From Chara braunii (lineage: Eukaryota > Streptophyta > Charophyceae > Charales > Characeae), in contig BFEA01000769.1 in assembly GCA_003427395.1 (NCBI GenBank), forward strand, positions 22,810 through 75,748: a stretch of 52,939 nucleotides of DNA, in the 5' to 3' direction. The translations under genes and the position numbers were made by a program. Positions 32,533-44,610 of the stretch are shown in pieces. The stretch's first letter is position 1. Every line of letters starts with the position of its first letter. The notes under the pieces are model-generated. The model had not been told where the DNA came from, ran no database searches, and saw nothing but the letters and a program-made list of their open reading frames with translations.

Positions 32533-33305
32533 GGCTAGACCACCCAAACTTATGGGACATGTCTAACCCAGCCATGAAGTATACACAAACATAGGGCACA
32601 ACAACTTTTTTCTTCTTTGGGCATATGAGTAGGTCATCCTAGTCGTCCTGAACTGTTTTCTTCTTTGGGCATATGAGTCGGCCATCCTAGTCGCCCTGAA
32701 CTGTTTAAGTATCCAAAATTTATATAATTGTCTGCACTTAATTTTTTGAGGTAGCATATAACTGAGCCAATCATCTTCAGCTCAAGACTCAGTCTGCCCC
32801 TTCGTACCACAAGTTTTATTCTTAATTAATACTCTCTGCAGTTGGTGATAAGCTATAGTCAGACCACCCAAACTTATGGAACCCTGTCTAACTAGCCTAT
32901 TCATAGATAATATAATAATATAGTATAACAAAGTTATAACCTTCTGGTTCCAGCATGTGCGAGGCGTTGGACCAAGACCACCCAAACTTATGGAACATGT
33001 CTTCATCCTCAGCCTAGTTCATTTCTCCCAAAAGCCAAAGCAGGAAGAGGTTGAGCCACCCAAACTTATGGAACATGCTCAGACCTCCTCGTTCAGGAAC
33101 TAAAGAAACTGGCAAAAACCCAAAGTAAACAAGGCAACCAAGCCACCCAAACTTATGGAACATGCTTGGTCCCTGAAAAGCAATCACATTAAGCCCTTAC
33201 AAGTCAAAGCAACCAGACCACCTAAACTTATGGGACATGTCTGGTCCTCCAGGCAATCCAAAAATAATAGCACTGGGCCTTCCCAAACTTATGGAACTGG
33301 CCCAG
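32533..33305 (-). repeat. Seven hairpins with a conserved core and compensating arms
   Basis: Cores CACCCAAACTTATGGAACAT (19-21 bases, few changes) lie at 32,541, 32,865, 32,979, 33,057, 33,144, 33,219 and 33,280. The bases on each side differ from copy to copy but are mutually complementary: TAGAC/GTCTA, TAGTCAGAC/GTCTAACTA (one mismatch), AAGAC/GTCTT, TGAGC/GCTCA, ACCAAGC/GCTTGGT, ACCAGAC/GTCTGGT and CTGGGCC/GGCCCAG. Inside the core CCA and TGG can form a second stem around AACTTA. Most imperfect pairs are C-A on the plus strand, which become U-G wobbles in a minus-strand RNA, so I assign that strand. I do not recognise the motif. Confidence 0.85.
32611..32706. repeat. 48-bp direct duplication
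   Basis: TCTTCTTTGGGCATATGAGT begins at 32,611 and again at 32,659. Both are followed by GCCATCCTAGTCG-like sequence and CCTGAACTGTTT, with three differences between the copies. Confidence 0.9.
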
Positions 33306-35677
33306 CCTTTAGTTGACCCAGTCAAACTTCATGCAAAACTACCTTTCTCCCACCCTTCCCCCAGATGCAACCCCACAATCTGCTTTCAGTGAACCAAAGA
33401 AGATGAAATTGACATTATACATGCGTCCCTTTACTTAGTCTGGTTATGTCCTGAAAAGAAAGCAAAAAATCATAGGGACAGACATGCATATACCAATCAA
33501 ACTACGGGGGGAATATGCAAACATGGGTGTAGTGGGTTATACAGATAGAGATGGATTACCTGGTGGTTCCCTGCCTCCAGAACCTCGCCTAGGTTCCGGC
33601 AGAGCTCCCGCAATCGGTGGGCTGACTCCCCACAGAGTCTTGTTGCGGTCCTACGGGTTGCAATCTCGCCTGCCGCCTTCCTCTCGTAACCAATAGACTA
33701 GACTTCGAGTGAGAGGGGCAGATAGAGAAGGGTTTGAGACTCTCAGATCCAAGGAGGGTGCACTCAGACTTGCGAGAGAGGGCCTTGTTGTCTTCAATCG
33801 CCCGAGGCCTCCGCAATGGCAGCCAATGTAACAACTTCTTCAACTTCTGAAGTAGAACTGCCGAAATCAACCCCCTGGCGACCTCCCAAATCGCAGCACT
33901 ACCCCCTACTCGTCCAGCCTGACCACCTCCCCAAGGCTCCACACCTATCCTCAGCCCAATCGCGGCCGCACAGCAGCCTGTAACAGCCTATAAACGCAGC
34001 CGCAGTACCTAACGGTGGTCAACAGAAACAACAGCAATCCGTGCCCAGTCCGCAGCAGCCGCAGCTTGTGCACAATTGACAGCAATCCGTAGCGGTAGCC
34101 TGTGAACAGCCTGCACCGGCCAGCAACAGCTCGCCCATAGTCAACAGTTAGCAGTCGTCAACAGCCATATGCAGTAACTAGCAGCAGCAGTCCGCACGCA
34201 GCAGCAGTTCCCCTCAGTCTGATCCCTGCCGCACAGCGGACTGTAACAGTTGGCCACAGCCGGTCGGCAACATGCAGTAGTCTGTGGCAACCAACAGCAG
34301 CCCGCAACAGCCTTCCACAGTCAGCAATGGTATGCCCGCCGCATACAGCAGTGCACAGCAAGGCGCCACAGCCGGCCCGCAACGCCAAACACTTCAAAGA
34401 AGCCTACTGCGCGCAGCAGAAAGGTGCCGCGGGACGGCATGCTCAATGACCGCCCCTGCAGCGAGGCACAACACGCTCAGCATCACATTGCTGCTTAGCA
34501 CTCGCAGCAATCCGCAGTGTATGCTGACCCCAACCCTGCAGACCGCCGGTCGCTCCGTTCAGCTCGTCAATATGTAACGTATGATTGAAACAGGCCGGTC
34601 CGTACCTCTCTGCCCAGCTTGGCAATATGCAGCGTACCGGCCTGCAGACAGGCCCTTTTCCCACAGATCCATTCCTCCTTGCTCCGAGCAGGGGTTTGAG
34701 CAAAAAAAACTGCCTGACTTCTCCGCTGTGGCGGCATGCATGGACTTCCCACCTGACGCCCCCGCTCGAACCCACCAGCCCCGTACCGATCCGACCAGGT
34801 AAGCCTCCCAAGGTCGCGGTCCGTTCCTCTCTACTTCGTACGACAGGCTGGGCGGCACTTCGGGCAGCCGATAAGTCTTCAGGCAGCCCCCCCCCTCTGC
34901 TCAGTCCCTCTGTCTAGCTTAGCGATGTGGCAACGAGGCTCGGCTGGCCTGGGCAACGCGGTGAGTGTACTAAGACCCCGGCTATGTGGCCATCCACAGA
35001 CTCCCGTTCCTGCTGGGCTGCCGTAATAACGAAATTCAATCACGACTTCGGCAACAACCAGCTTCAAACCGCCGCACCAGCAGCTGCCTCGAATAGAGTC
35101 TCCGCTCCCCTGCTACTGAGAACGTGCAATGGTCCGTTATTGTTTGAGAAGAACCCGGCTCGCCGTTCGCACTATCCCGGTTGTATTAGCCATTCATAGG
35201 ACCCTCAACAACCATGTAGGTTGGAAGCAGCAACGTCAGTTTGTAACCGTACTACAGCCATCGTGCCTTATCTGCAGAGAAGCGCCCTCAACAACAGCTG
35301 ATCGATCGGCCTCCAACAGGTGAGCCCCTGTCTTTAAGCTTCCCGCCTTACCAACAGGCTGGTCTTGAGCCCGCAGGGTCAAACCGCTGACTGTTGTTGT
35401 TCAACCCATGATTCCTCCGCTTACCCAGTGAATTGGCGACGCCCCGCGGTACTGCAGTGCCCCCTTCGGCTGCCCCGCAGGTTGTCGCACGACAAGGCCC
35501 GCAATGTCACGAGCAACTCATAAGTCCGGGGCTCTTCTAGCGGTGAGAAAATTCGAAAGGACGTCAACCTTTCTCAAGTAGGCATACACGGGAGTACCTG
35601 GTCGATCATACGACCAGGTTCGTGCATATCCGACGGGACGACAACCACAATTCTTCGGTAGTTCGGCCAACTCGTGC

Positions 35678-35681
<4 letters not shown>
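33306..35681. other. No recognised gene; CAG/CAA-rich low-complexity DNA
   Basis: From about 33,990 to 34,560 the plus strand is packed with imperfect CAGCAGTCCGCAACAGC-like words, which create ORFs on both strands. None shows a domain I can name. Sequence beyond that is unique and GC-rich. Confidence 0.45.

Positions 35682-35764
<83 letters not shown>
35682..35764. repeat. (GA)n microsatellite, 83 bp
   Basis: A pure GA repeat on the plus strand. Confidence 0.97.
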
Positions 35765-35765
<1 letters not shown>

Positions 35766-38384
35766 AGCCGGATGCGCCTTTCACGGCAAGCGGCGCGTTG
35801 ATTAACGGCCAAGCCCCCTTGACTCCGCTGCCCCACCCACGCCAACTCCTCAGGAAGCCACAGGCAAAACCCAAACGGACCTTTCACTGAAATACGGATA
35901 GATCCATCCGCAGTTTCACACCGCCTTTCCCTCTCGTGGCCTTTATTCATCTCAGCGCCATAGCTATCCCCTTGCTACCAATTTCGACCGCATCATTCCG
36001 TTCGCGGTGCCTAAAGATTCCCGTCTAACATTTTAAACCACCAGAAACGGTCAAGAATCGACCGATTTTACTAACCTCTACTCCCCACAGTCTTCCTTCC
36101 CGCCTCCATCCGTGCACGCCGTTCCCTTACTAAATTACATTCTACCAACTCTTCGCTCGAACTAAGTTCATATTCAGGTTCGCCTAGCCAAAAAACTCGG
36201 TTCAACTTCTTCCCCCATCCGTTTTCATTGGGCAACGACCGAGATCTTATGATTTTCACCCCAGTCATAGCCTCTCTTCCTTCGCTCTCACGCTCGCATC
36301 GCCACTAACTCATGCTATAGTCCATCTCTCCCCTATCCGGCCACTGTGATGCAATCGCCTTATCCCAAAGCCAGCAATTAGCGCCCCCCCCGTAGCCCGA
36401 CTCCACTGAGCGCGGGGTAAGACATCACACCCCTCTTGCCACCATAGCCTTCCCTCGTCTACTCCGCGCGGCCATTCTTCATGCTACTCCCCTTTTTCTA
36501 CTTCTAGCCTCGCCTCCGGCTCCTACCCAGCCCAACTCTATTGAAAACCGGAGGAGTTACGCCTCTCCTTACTGTCGCTACTCATTCTCCCACTCTGCCA
36601 TCCCCGTCCTAACTTCGAGTGAATCTGGCGAGGTCCATGTCCAAGTTCACTCCTGCTTACTCCACCAGCTCCGCTCTATGCGCTCCCCTTTCTTAAGTAC
36701 TAGTGCCTGTTATCTTTACTCTTTCAATGTCCGCTCGTGCCAGCCCCTCCCCACAGCGCTTTCTAACCTTTATACTACATCCTCTCCCTGACTCCCACTT
36801 CGCCAATGCCCGGCCTCTGACGAGGGCCATAGCCTAAGCCTCTGGTAGGAAACAGCCCGTCAGCGCTTTGCGCATTCCGATGCGTTCAGCCGACCGTGTG
36901 ACAACTCCGAGCGGGGTTACTAAGAAGTGGCCCCGACCTGCCGCCGACCGGTCCCTCCGAACGTACAATTGTGGCGGTTTCCACAGCGCCCCCATGGCGC
37001 TCGTTGGAGCTCGAGATTGCAAGCGGCTCGTGCCCCGCTGTCGTGATCCCTCCAATCTCGGGACTAGCCACGGATCTGTGGTCCATCAGCCCACGGGTAT
37101 ACTCGTTGAGCTTTGATTCGTTGGGTTAACAGTAGGTCTCGGACCCAACGCCGGACCCGACTAAAATAGACCCCAAGGTGAAATAAACGAAAACATATCA
37201 AAGTAAAAATAAAAATAAAAATTTCTAAAATAAACGGGCCCGCGTTCGGACTCCCCTAGCAAAACCAAGGGGGATAGTCCCGCCGGACCCTCAACCCCTC
37301 AGCTCCTTTGCCGCTCCTTCGCTCTTGCACCGCCGCCCGCTGGCCTCGATCCCCTCACTTCCGCTGTGTAAGTCCAGTACCGTAACCTATAGGGCTAAGC
37401 CCAAGCCTGGCACCAGCTCGCGTGGGATCCTATATAAAATGGTGCTGCACAGCCCCTGGGCCTATGAAAGTAGCCCGACCCTCATCCCTTCTTCTAACTC
37501 AGCACGCGGTCACTAGGCCTCCGCGCTGGTTTGCCCCCTCGCGTCGTGGCTACCTCGCGCCACACCTCCTGCGCCGGCCTACCGGTGGTCAACCGTCCCA
37601 AGTAAAAATAAACCTTCATAAAAAAAATCAGGCCGGCCAACTAAACCGGCTACTTAATCAAACAGAGGAATCACACGAGCGCCTTAAGACTGCGCGCCCA
37701 CTCACGCTCTACTCTAGTCAGTCATCCTAGTAGTGTAACCCAACAGACTTAGCCGCGACCCGCGCGACATACTTAGACTCTTACCCTTACTTCCTATCAC
37801 TTGCAAAAACTAGGGCGGATACCCTTGTCAGCGTACTCGCACCGACAGCTACCGGACCATATTAAGCGACGTCCCCGTCGCTTCGCAAGATCGAAAAGCT
37901 ATAAAACCATCCACAACCCCAAATGCTGACGAGAAGGGCACCAATCCGATTAGCCGACAGACTCAGGGTTGAGGCCTCCAACAATCCAAGCCCTTATAAC
38001 TATATGCTGCCAGGTTTCCAACCTGGGTCTCCATTGCCCTGGCATTAGGACGCCGGTGTACTCGACATACGTACTACAGCATAAGTCTCAGCGGCCCCTC
38101 TCAACCATCCTCTTCCCTTCGTCCTAGACAACCGCCAACTTCTCGTTAAGTGTCCTTGGTCTCTACCCTGCGAGCAAGACTTTGACCAAGGACGCGGGCC
38201 CTAACCGAGACCTTAGAAGGCACTTTCGCCTCCCTCCAACAATACTCACAATCAAATATATATGGTGTGGGTGAGTGATAGTCTACTTTGATTTTGGTTA
38301 AGGTGGATTATCACTTACAGTGTAATCAGTGAGGGGATTCTACAGATTGTTGAGGGTTCAGCCTCCTGATGAGTCGGTGAAACT
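35765..38384. other. No recognised gene
   Basis: GC-rich unique sequence with short ORFs only. An A-rich block (AAAATAAAAATAAAAA) lies near 37,205. Confidence 0.4.
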
Positions 38385-38509
38385 NNNNNNNNNNNNNNNN
38401 NNNNNNNNNNNNNNNNNNNNNNNNNNNNNNNNNNNNNNNNNNNNNNNNNNNNNNNNNNNNNNNNNNNNNNNNNNNNNNNNNNNNNNNNNNNNNNNNNNNN
38501 NNNNNNNNN
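38385..38509. other. Assembly gap, 125 N
   Basis: A run of 125 undetermined bases. The ORFs drawn across it on either strand are not real. Confidence 1.
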
Positions 38510-38521
38510 AGTTCTATTTGA

Positions 38522-38523
<2 letters not shown>

Positions 38524-38580
<57 letters not shown>
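38524..38580. repeat. (TA)n microsatellite beside the gap
   Basis: A pure TA repeat starting 15 bases after the N run. It probably caused the assembly break. Confidence 0.95.
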
Positions 38581-38584
<4 letters not shown>

Positions 38585-39932
38585 ACCTCAATACACCTCC
38601 TGCAGTCTAGTACAGGGAGGTTAGGTCTCCATCTTGGCCCACCGTACTCTGGGGTGATCATGCCAAATCTACGGCCCACCGCGTTTGTTAGTTCAGCGGT
38701 AGTGCCTTCGTAGGTTGCGCCACGATAGGCTTTTTCTCCTGATAAGCATTCAATCAGGACTCAAAAAGACTTGACTCGACTCCTATCCCACGCCGGTCCG
38801 CAGGGGTAAAACCCTCCTAGGTGGCCACACCCCTTTAAGTCTTTACTCCCTTGGCACGATGTAGGCCCGCTGTTCAGGTTACGCTGACCAGCAGCCGACA
38901 CTAGGGGTTGCGCCCTAGTGATGCTAAACTTTACCGTTAGCTTGGTATTCTCATAAATGCCCCAAGATTAGCACAAGCGGTTGGACGGTGTGTCGCAACA
39001 ATACAGGCCTATGGCGGGGCTACACAGAGGCCTGTCGCACATAAAGGGTATTTACCAGTCCTCCGTGGGACAACACAGAGAAACACGACACCCTCTTCAC
39101 ATTCACAAAACAAAATCACCGCCAGACTCACAAGGTCGTGACTGCCCAACTTGATCAGAGCAAGGAACCACACATCCCAGTGACATCTCCCGAATGAACC
39201 CATTTGCGACCTCTTAAGAACTTCCAACAATGGCCAAGCAACAATATGGTTCTTCTCGTCAGACCTTATCATTCAAACCCAACTTACCATGCCATTAAAT
39301 CTATTAACCCTCCGTACAAAGGAGGTCTCACTCAATAGGTCTCCCAGCCATCTCTCTCTCTCTAGGATGAACTTTCATACGACCTCTTATTAAAACATCT
39401 TCCCTTTTGAAAGATGAGTATTCCAACACGCAAAGGACTGCCTTCTCATAAAAGACGCCTCTACCATAAAACAACTCAACTTGAGAGACCAACTTATGGG
39501 TCCTCATCACGACTCACCCACAAACATTTGGCATGGCAAGCATTTGAGTCTCAAGGACTCATAAATCCCTTAGGATTCTCACACTTTCACAAAAACAGAG
39601 TGTGCTTCCTTTCCTTATACTTGGCCTTATTACCCACCCGTGGGCAGATCGCACGAGTATACCGGAGAGTAGATAGTTCACATTTATTCCCATTCACAAA
39701 ATACATAGCACACAAGTTGTCTCTCATACATCCTTCTCACAAAACCATCATACATCAGAATAAAACCACACATGTGAGAGTGAGCGTGATCGTCACGTAC
39801 AAAGGGTAATCTCAAGTAGTACTCAACTCAAAAATACACCCAGGGATGAGATATCTCATCCAAAAATAATCTTGTCTCATGACCCACTCAAAAAACAACT
39901 CACGTCACTCCCAATATAGTACATGGTCAACT

Positions 39933-39969
<37 letters not shown>

Positions 39970-40152
39970 ATCAAAACAACTCAGAATTCTACTGTCACTC
40001 AGTGTACACATTCTACTTTACATGATCCTGGTCCTAGTGGTCATCCTATGCCGTAGTCCCCATCTGTACACCCAACAACATAGGTATCTAAACTGTCCAA
40101 ATGAAAGCAAGGTTAATAGAGAGCCGTCTACCCTGCTTAGGCGAACCAGCCC
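38581..40152. other. No recognised gene; 3' flank of the minus-strand element
   Basis: By position this should hold the 3' untranslated part and 3' LTR of the element at 40-50 kb. However, nothing here matches the LTR piece at 49,719, so I cannot place it. CCCTCTTCAC at 39,091 (minus-strand purine run) next to CGACA at 39,086-39,090 is one possible LTR start. A 33-base poly(A) lies at 39,935-39,967. The plus-strand ORF at 39,414-39,809 is not recognised. Confidence 0.4.
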
Positions 40153-42777
40153 CTACTCACTCTTCTCCTCCTGGTTCTGCCTATACAACCGAGCCCTACC
40201 TCCATCGGCAGATCGCTCTACTATCCTACCTTGTCTATCATACATTTTTCCACCACTTTCCGTGACTTTTCCCTCAGCCAGGTCCTTCAAAAACTTAGGA
40301 CACTGCAAGGCCCTATGCTCCCCTTTTTTGCAGAAGAAACAGGTCGAGTCAAATGATTTCCTTGGCCTTTTCTTCCTTCACTGAGACCCTGGCGATGATG
40401 GTGCCTCACTGGCCTCCATGCTCAGCTCATAACTCTGAGGCGCGTCCATAGGCTCCTCGGATCCTGTCTCCAACCCCTGAGTACTAGTTCCCGGTCGTAT
40501 CCCAATTCCCTCTGGCCTATACTCAGGCGTATCCAACCTCTGGGGCCCGCCCTCGACGACGTCCTCCATCGCAACCCTCATCTCACTCTCATTCTCAGGA
40601 GGTTCCTCTATCCTCTGCTCAGGCGAAAATAGGCTCACACCTTCCTACATAGTGTGAACCGCCTCAAGCAGCACATCCATAGACCCCTCTGTCGAGCCCT
40701 GGACTGGCTCGCCGCCGACTATCGACAGTCCCTCCTCAGCTGAAGGTGGCATGGTAGGGACCGCTGTCACCGTAGGCAGTATAGCGAGTTCAGTAGGGGT
40801 CCTGAACTCGAAGGCCTCTCTCTCCGCCTCCTTCTTGGCCTTCGCCTCCTCAGGCTCCAAGATGACTCTCCCCATGGGTGTTTCTTGTTGAGGTACAACT
40901 GAGGATGGCTGCCCTGATACGTCCAGCTCTGGCTGTCTCTGCTCTCCCTGTCTGCTGCTCTCTGCCCCATCCATGCCACCTCGAAGCTGCTGCCTCAAAT
41001 CCTGAATGATGGCGGTTTGACTAGCCACCAATGCTCTGAGCTCGCGGACCTCGGCCTCGGCGGCCTCCAAACGCGCTTCATGCCTTGTCTCCCTCATCTC
41101 TTTCCTCTTCAGATCAGCCTCCAACATCATATACCTGTCGAAGGATGTCTTGGACAGGGAGCGGATCCTTCGGTCTAAATAGTCATCCGCTTTCCTCGAG
41201 GTCTCGACTTCCACCTTTTCTGGAGCCGTTAAACCCTTGCCATGTTGAACAAGGAATTCCTCCCACATCTCCTTGAGTCCATACGGCTTATGGGGTGGCG
41301 GCAGATCCGGGAGTGCTCCTGCTTCTTCCAACCTCTGCCTCTCTTGCCGGATCTCCTCCCAGCGCTTCCCTACTCTGGCCCGCTTTTCCTCAATCGTTTC
41401 CCCTGTTGGTACTCTCTCTCTTGCGCGGCGATCGGCTCTCTCCAGTGTCTCTGCTTCCACCTCTCTTTCGGCCTGACATGACTCCTGAGGCGGTTCCGTA
41501 GGCATGGGCTCCTCCAGGTCACGGTGCTCAAGTGCGTGTGCGGCCAGTTGCTCGTCAATCAAGGCGAGTGCCTCTCTCCTTAGGTCAGCTCTCTCAATCT
41601 CACCTTCCTTCATTCCTTCTGGCGACGGGGCCACTTCTGGCAGTGGTGCTGGTACTTCCTCTCCCTGTGGCTCCTCTCCTTTGCTGGGTGCGCTCTCTGG
41701 TGGGCTCCCAAGTCTCAGTCCCACAGCTGGCGTCTGAGGGGGAGTATCCTCCCCAACCTCTATGACCTCCTCCTCAGCACGCCCTTTCTCAATATTTGGT
41801 CCCTTCTCCCGCACAGGGCTCTGAACCTCCTCTCGTGGCACCTCTCCGGCTGGCTCGTCACACCTCCCACTTACTGGCGGCATTTTCCATTAGGAGGCAT
41901 CCAAGTGTGCCTCCAACTCCTGTAATGGCTCTCCAGATACCGGCATCTCCTCCCGTATGTGTAGTGGAGATGCTGCCTGTCCTCCCTCAGTAAACCGATG
42001 GAACTCCACCGGTCCTAACCCGCACGCAGGATATGTCCCTTGCCCCTCAGTCTCAGGTACCATCTCCTCCTCTCGCCTGGCGAGCGCTTTTCGTCCCCTT
42101 CGCAACGGCCTGGTCTCATTGGGCTCAGGGTCTCTCTGCCTCCCGCTCCTCAGACGTCTCTTTACTCTGGGTTGAGGCGGCTCTGGCCGTCGGAATGCCT
42201 CTCTCAAATGCGCCCTGCAGCCCTCCCAATCTCGGGCCATGTCTCTGATCTGCTTGGCCAAGGGTCTTTCCGCCTTCCGGGTCCACAAGGGTAATGTCCT
42301 TGCCCACTCATCCCTCAATATGCCCTGATTATACATGAACTGTTCGAACGCGGGGATGAACTCCTCTGCATTCCCAATCTCCAAGCGGATAGGTCTACCA
42401 TCAGGCCCCACAGGTGATGGTCGTAGCTCCTGCATCCTTGCCTCCACCTCTGGCCTCGTCCTCGCCTCCCGACGGATCTGTGCGATAGGCTCTGCGAATC
42501 TGCCAACTCCTCTCAACCTTTCGATTGCCTGGGTCATGGTCCAGCCCATATGGTCAGCATACCCCCATAACTCGTCCAGGAACAACTCAATATCCCCGTC
42601 GTCGTATACTGGCGTGCTCTCTCGGTGGTGAGACCCACGCTGCTCATATCCTCCTGATGCTCCCAACGGCTTCCGTGGCGGCCGTGTCCCCCTCCCTCCT
42701 CTTGGGATGGCTGTCTTTGCAGAGTCAGACTTGCACAACAGGCGAAGGAGACAACAGGCACACGTCGGGGTAAGCAA
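40153..42777 (-). pseudogene. Second Gag-like protein (capsid-like, coiled coil, zinc knuckle)
   Basis: One frame of about 870 codons runs from near 42,777 to TAG 40,153, broken by TAA 41,887, TAG 40,642 and TGA 40,378. The N-terminal region has a helical, Gag-like look: IELFLDELWGYADHMGW, then EEFIPAFEQFMYNQGILRD, and a Trp/Arg-rich end near 42,200. Next come Pro/Glu-rich linkers (EEVIEVGEDTPPQTP), a coiled coil near 41,000-41,120 (EAAEAEVRELRALV), and at 40,300-40,341 a perfect CCHC knuckle (CFFCKKGEHRALQC) followed by a Lys-rich tail. Capsid-like part, coiled coil and knuckle together make a full Gag architecture, 104 bases downstream of pol. No ATG precedes the folded part. A pyrimidine-rich acceptor-like tract ending TTGTGCAAG at 42,730 suggests expression by splicing. 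Confidence 0.7.
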
Positions 42778-42880
42778 GCAGTCGGTAAAATAAGCAAGCT
42801 TAGATCAGACTAAGCACATACATCATGCAATCCCCCTAATCTACATACCCCTCTATCCTATTCTAAAGGAATTAGATAGT

Positions 42881-44610
42881 CTATCTCACCTCTTCTCTCA
42901 CCACAAACTTCTTCAGCCTTGTTCCTGACACCCAATCCTTCCACTCTGTCCCATTTAACTTCTCAATCTGATACGCGCCGAAATCCCCGCATCGCACAAT
43001 CCGATTAGGACCCAACCACCTCTTGTCAAGCTTCCTAGACCACTGCTTTTCCAATGATGAATCATATAGGAGTACGACGTCGCCGACTTCCAAGGGTACT
43101 TTCCTTACTCTCGCCAACTGGTCCCAGCGGGCCTTGTCATCCATGCGACTCCTTTCTACTTGGTTGGACGCCTCCTGAATTCTTTCCTCAATGACACCCA
43201 CTTGCCGTGCTCAAATGTCGAGCAACTCTTCGAAAGACAGGTTGACCTCCAAATCCTGACGCCTCTAAGTCTTTAGGAAGCTCTCGATTGGGAAAGTAGC
43301 GTGTCTCCCATCCCATAGCGTAGCCGGTGCGTACTTAGTGGTCCTTCTTACCGTAATATTCTCAACAAAGAATGCCGCCCTTAGATACCGCGGCCATTGA
43401 TTGGGCCTACCTTCAGCCCATTTGGCCAACAGGTTCGTAATAGTGTTGTGCCCTTTTTCTACTGGGGCATTTGCCTGAGGGTGCGCGGCCGTGGTGTAAT
43501 TAGCTACTACACCATACCTTGACAACAACTTTTGCACCTCCTTGCAGGTGAACTTTGATCCTCTATCCATTACGAATTCTCTAACAAACGGATAGCGTAG
43601 GTAGTACTCCTCGATGCAGCTAACCAGGACTGGCCCAGTCTTCGTACGAATGGCCCGTCCATCTACAAAGCCAGATAGGTTGTCTCGTGCATCGAAGATG
43701 TAGTTGTAGCCATGATCTTCGAGTGGCATGAATAACAAGTCGAGGTGTACTACGGCCCTTACTTCCCTTTCCAACCTTGGATGCAGTGGCTCTTCCGGCC
43801 TCAGACGAGATTGCTCTTGACAAGGTACGCATGACCAACAGAACTTACCAACCATCTCCATCATTCCGTCCCAATAATATAGCTCACTTATCTTGGCATA
43901 TGTGGCAGTAATTCCTCGATGCCCTCCCACAATGTCGTCATAAAGTGCAGCTATAACGTCGATCTGGCGGTTCCTGCCGCATACAACTCTCCTATGATTT
44001 CCTACTTGCCTTTTTACGAAGAGATGCCCGTCTCTCACCAAATAACGTTCCCTCATCCTCTGGGCTCTATCGCTTGCATCCCTGTCCCGCATCTCGCACG
44101 ATAGGAGAAGTCCCAGCTCTAGGTAAATTCCATCATACTCTTCTGCCCGGAATGCTTCCTTGATCTCCCCCTCTTCAAACTCGTCATCCTGGCTTTCTAG
44201 TACATCATCTCCTCCCTCAGCCGGATTTAGCGAGCCCACCAAGTCAAAGGACTCCTTCAGAAGTGTATTGACGAGGAGGTACATTCCCCCCATCAATTCC
44301 TCATGCCTCCTTACCCGATCTGGACCTTCCTCTATCGTTGTTATCTCTTCCACCAGACTGTGATTGCCTACGAGTGCCAGCTTCATCATCAATTGGACGT
44401 CTTTGCCGCCCCAAGGGTCCTCTTCCTCAAAAGGCTTGAGCACTAATTCAGCCTTTCGTTCATACCCCTTTGGTGCGTGCCAAATAGGATGACCAACACA
44501 ACTAGGCACGCGCGGAGACCACTTATTGATGTGAAGGCGGATGTCCTCTTCCTGGTCCAAAAAACCATCAACTGGGGGCGTATCCTCTATTGCCTCCCCT
44601 TCCTGCTTAT
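42881..44610 (-). pseudogene. Integrase region of Pol
   Basis: It continues the RT/RNase H frame through a spacer to the integrase. The zinc domain shows GGHRGITATYAKISELYYWD, then C-x2-C (CVPC). The first His of the HHCC set seems replaced (LYDDIVGGH). The catalytic triad is complete: Asp in HLDLLF at 43,739, Asp in MDRGSKF at 43,565 and Glu in PVEKGH at 43,457, with 35 residues between the last two. The C-terminal domain ends with WLGPNRIV (GPY/F-like) and stops at TAG 42,881. Two internal stops (TAG 43,265 and TGA 43,211) cut the link to the C-terminal domain. It would insert the element DNA into the host genome if intact. Confidence 0.9.

Noticed and set aside
33589-33942. 117-codon minus-strand ORF
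   Set aside because: No domain, no neighbours and no splice context that would support a gene.
38005-38075. tRNA-like arm CCAGGTTGGAAACCTGG (minus strand)
   Set aside because: The T-arm-like hairpin lacks the TTCGA loop, the anticodon stem does not pair well, and no acceptor stem closes it.
38366-38384. Hammerhead-ribozyme-like core CTGATGA...GAAAC beside the N gap
   Set aside because: Only six bases separate the two conserved parts, too few for a stem II, and the rest would lie in the gap. A chance match is plausible at this length.
31017-39800. Inverted pair GTGACGATCAC / GTGATCGTCAC suggesting transposon ends 8.8 kb apart
   Set aside because: An 11-base match is expected many times by chance in a window this size, and flanking bases do not extend it.
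39414-39809. 131-codon plus-strand ORF
   Set aside because: Composition (Ser, His, Lys, Thr) and lack of any motif fit chance openness in AC-rich DNA.
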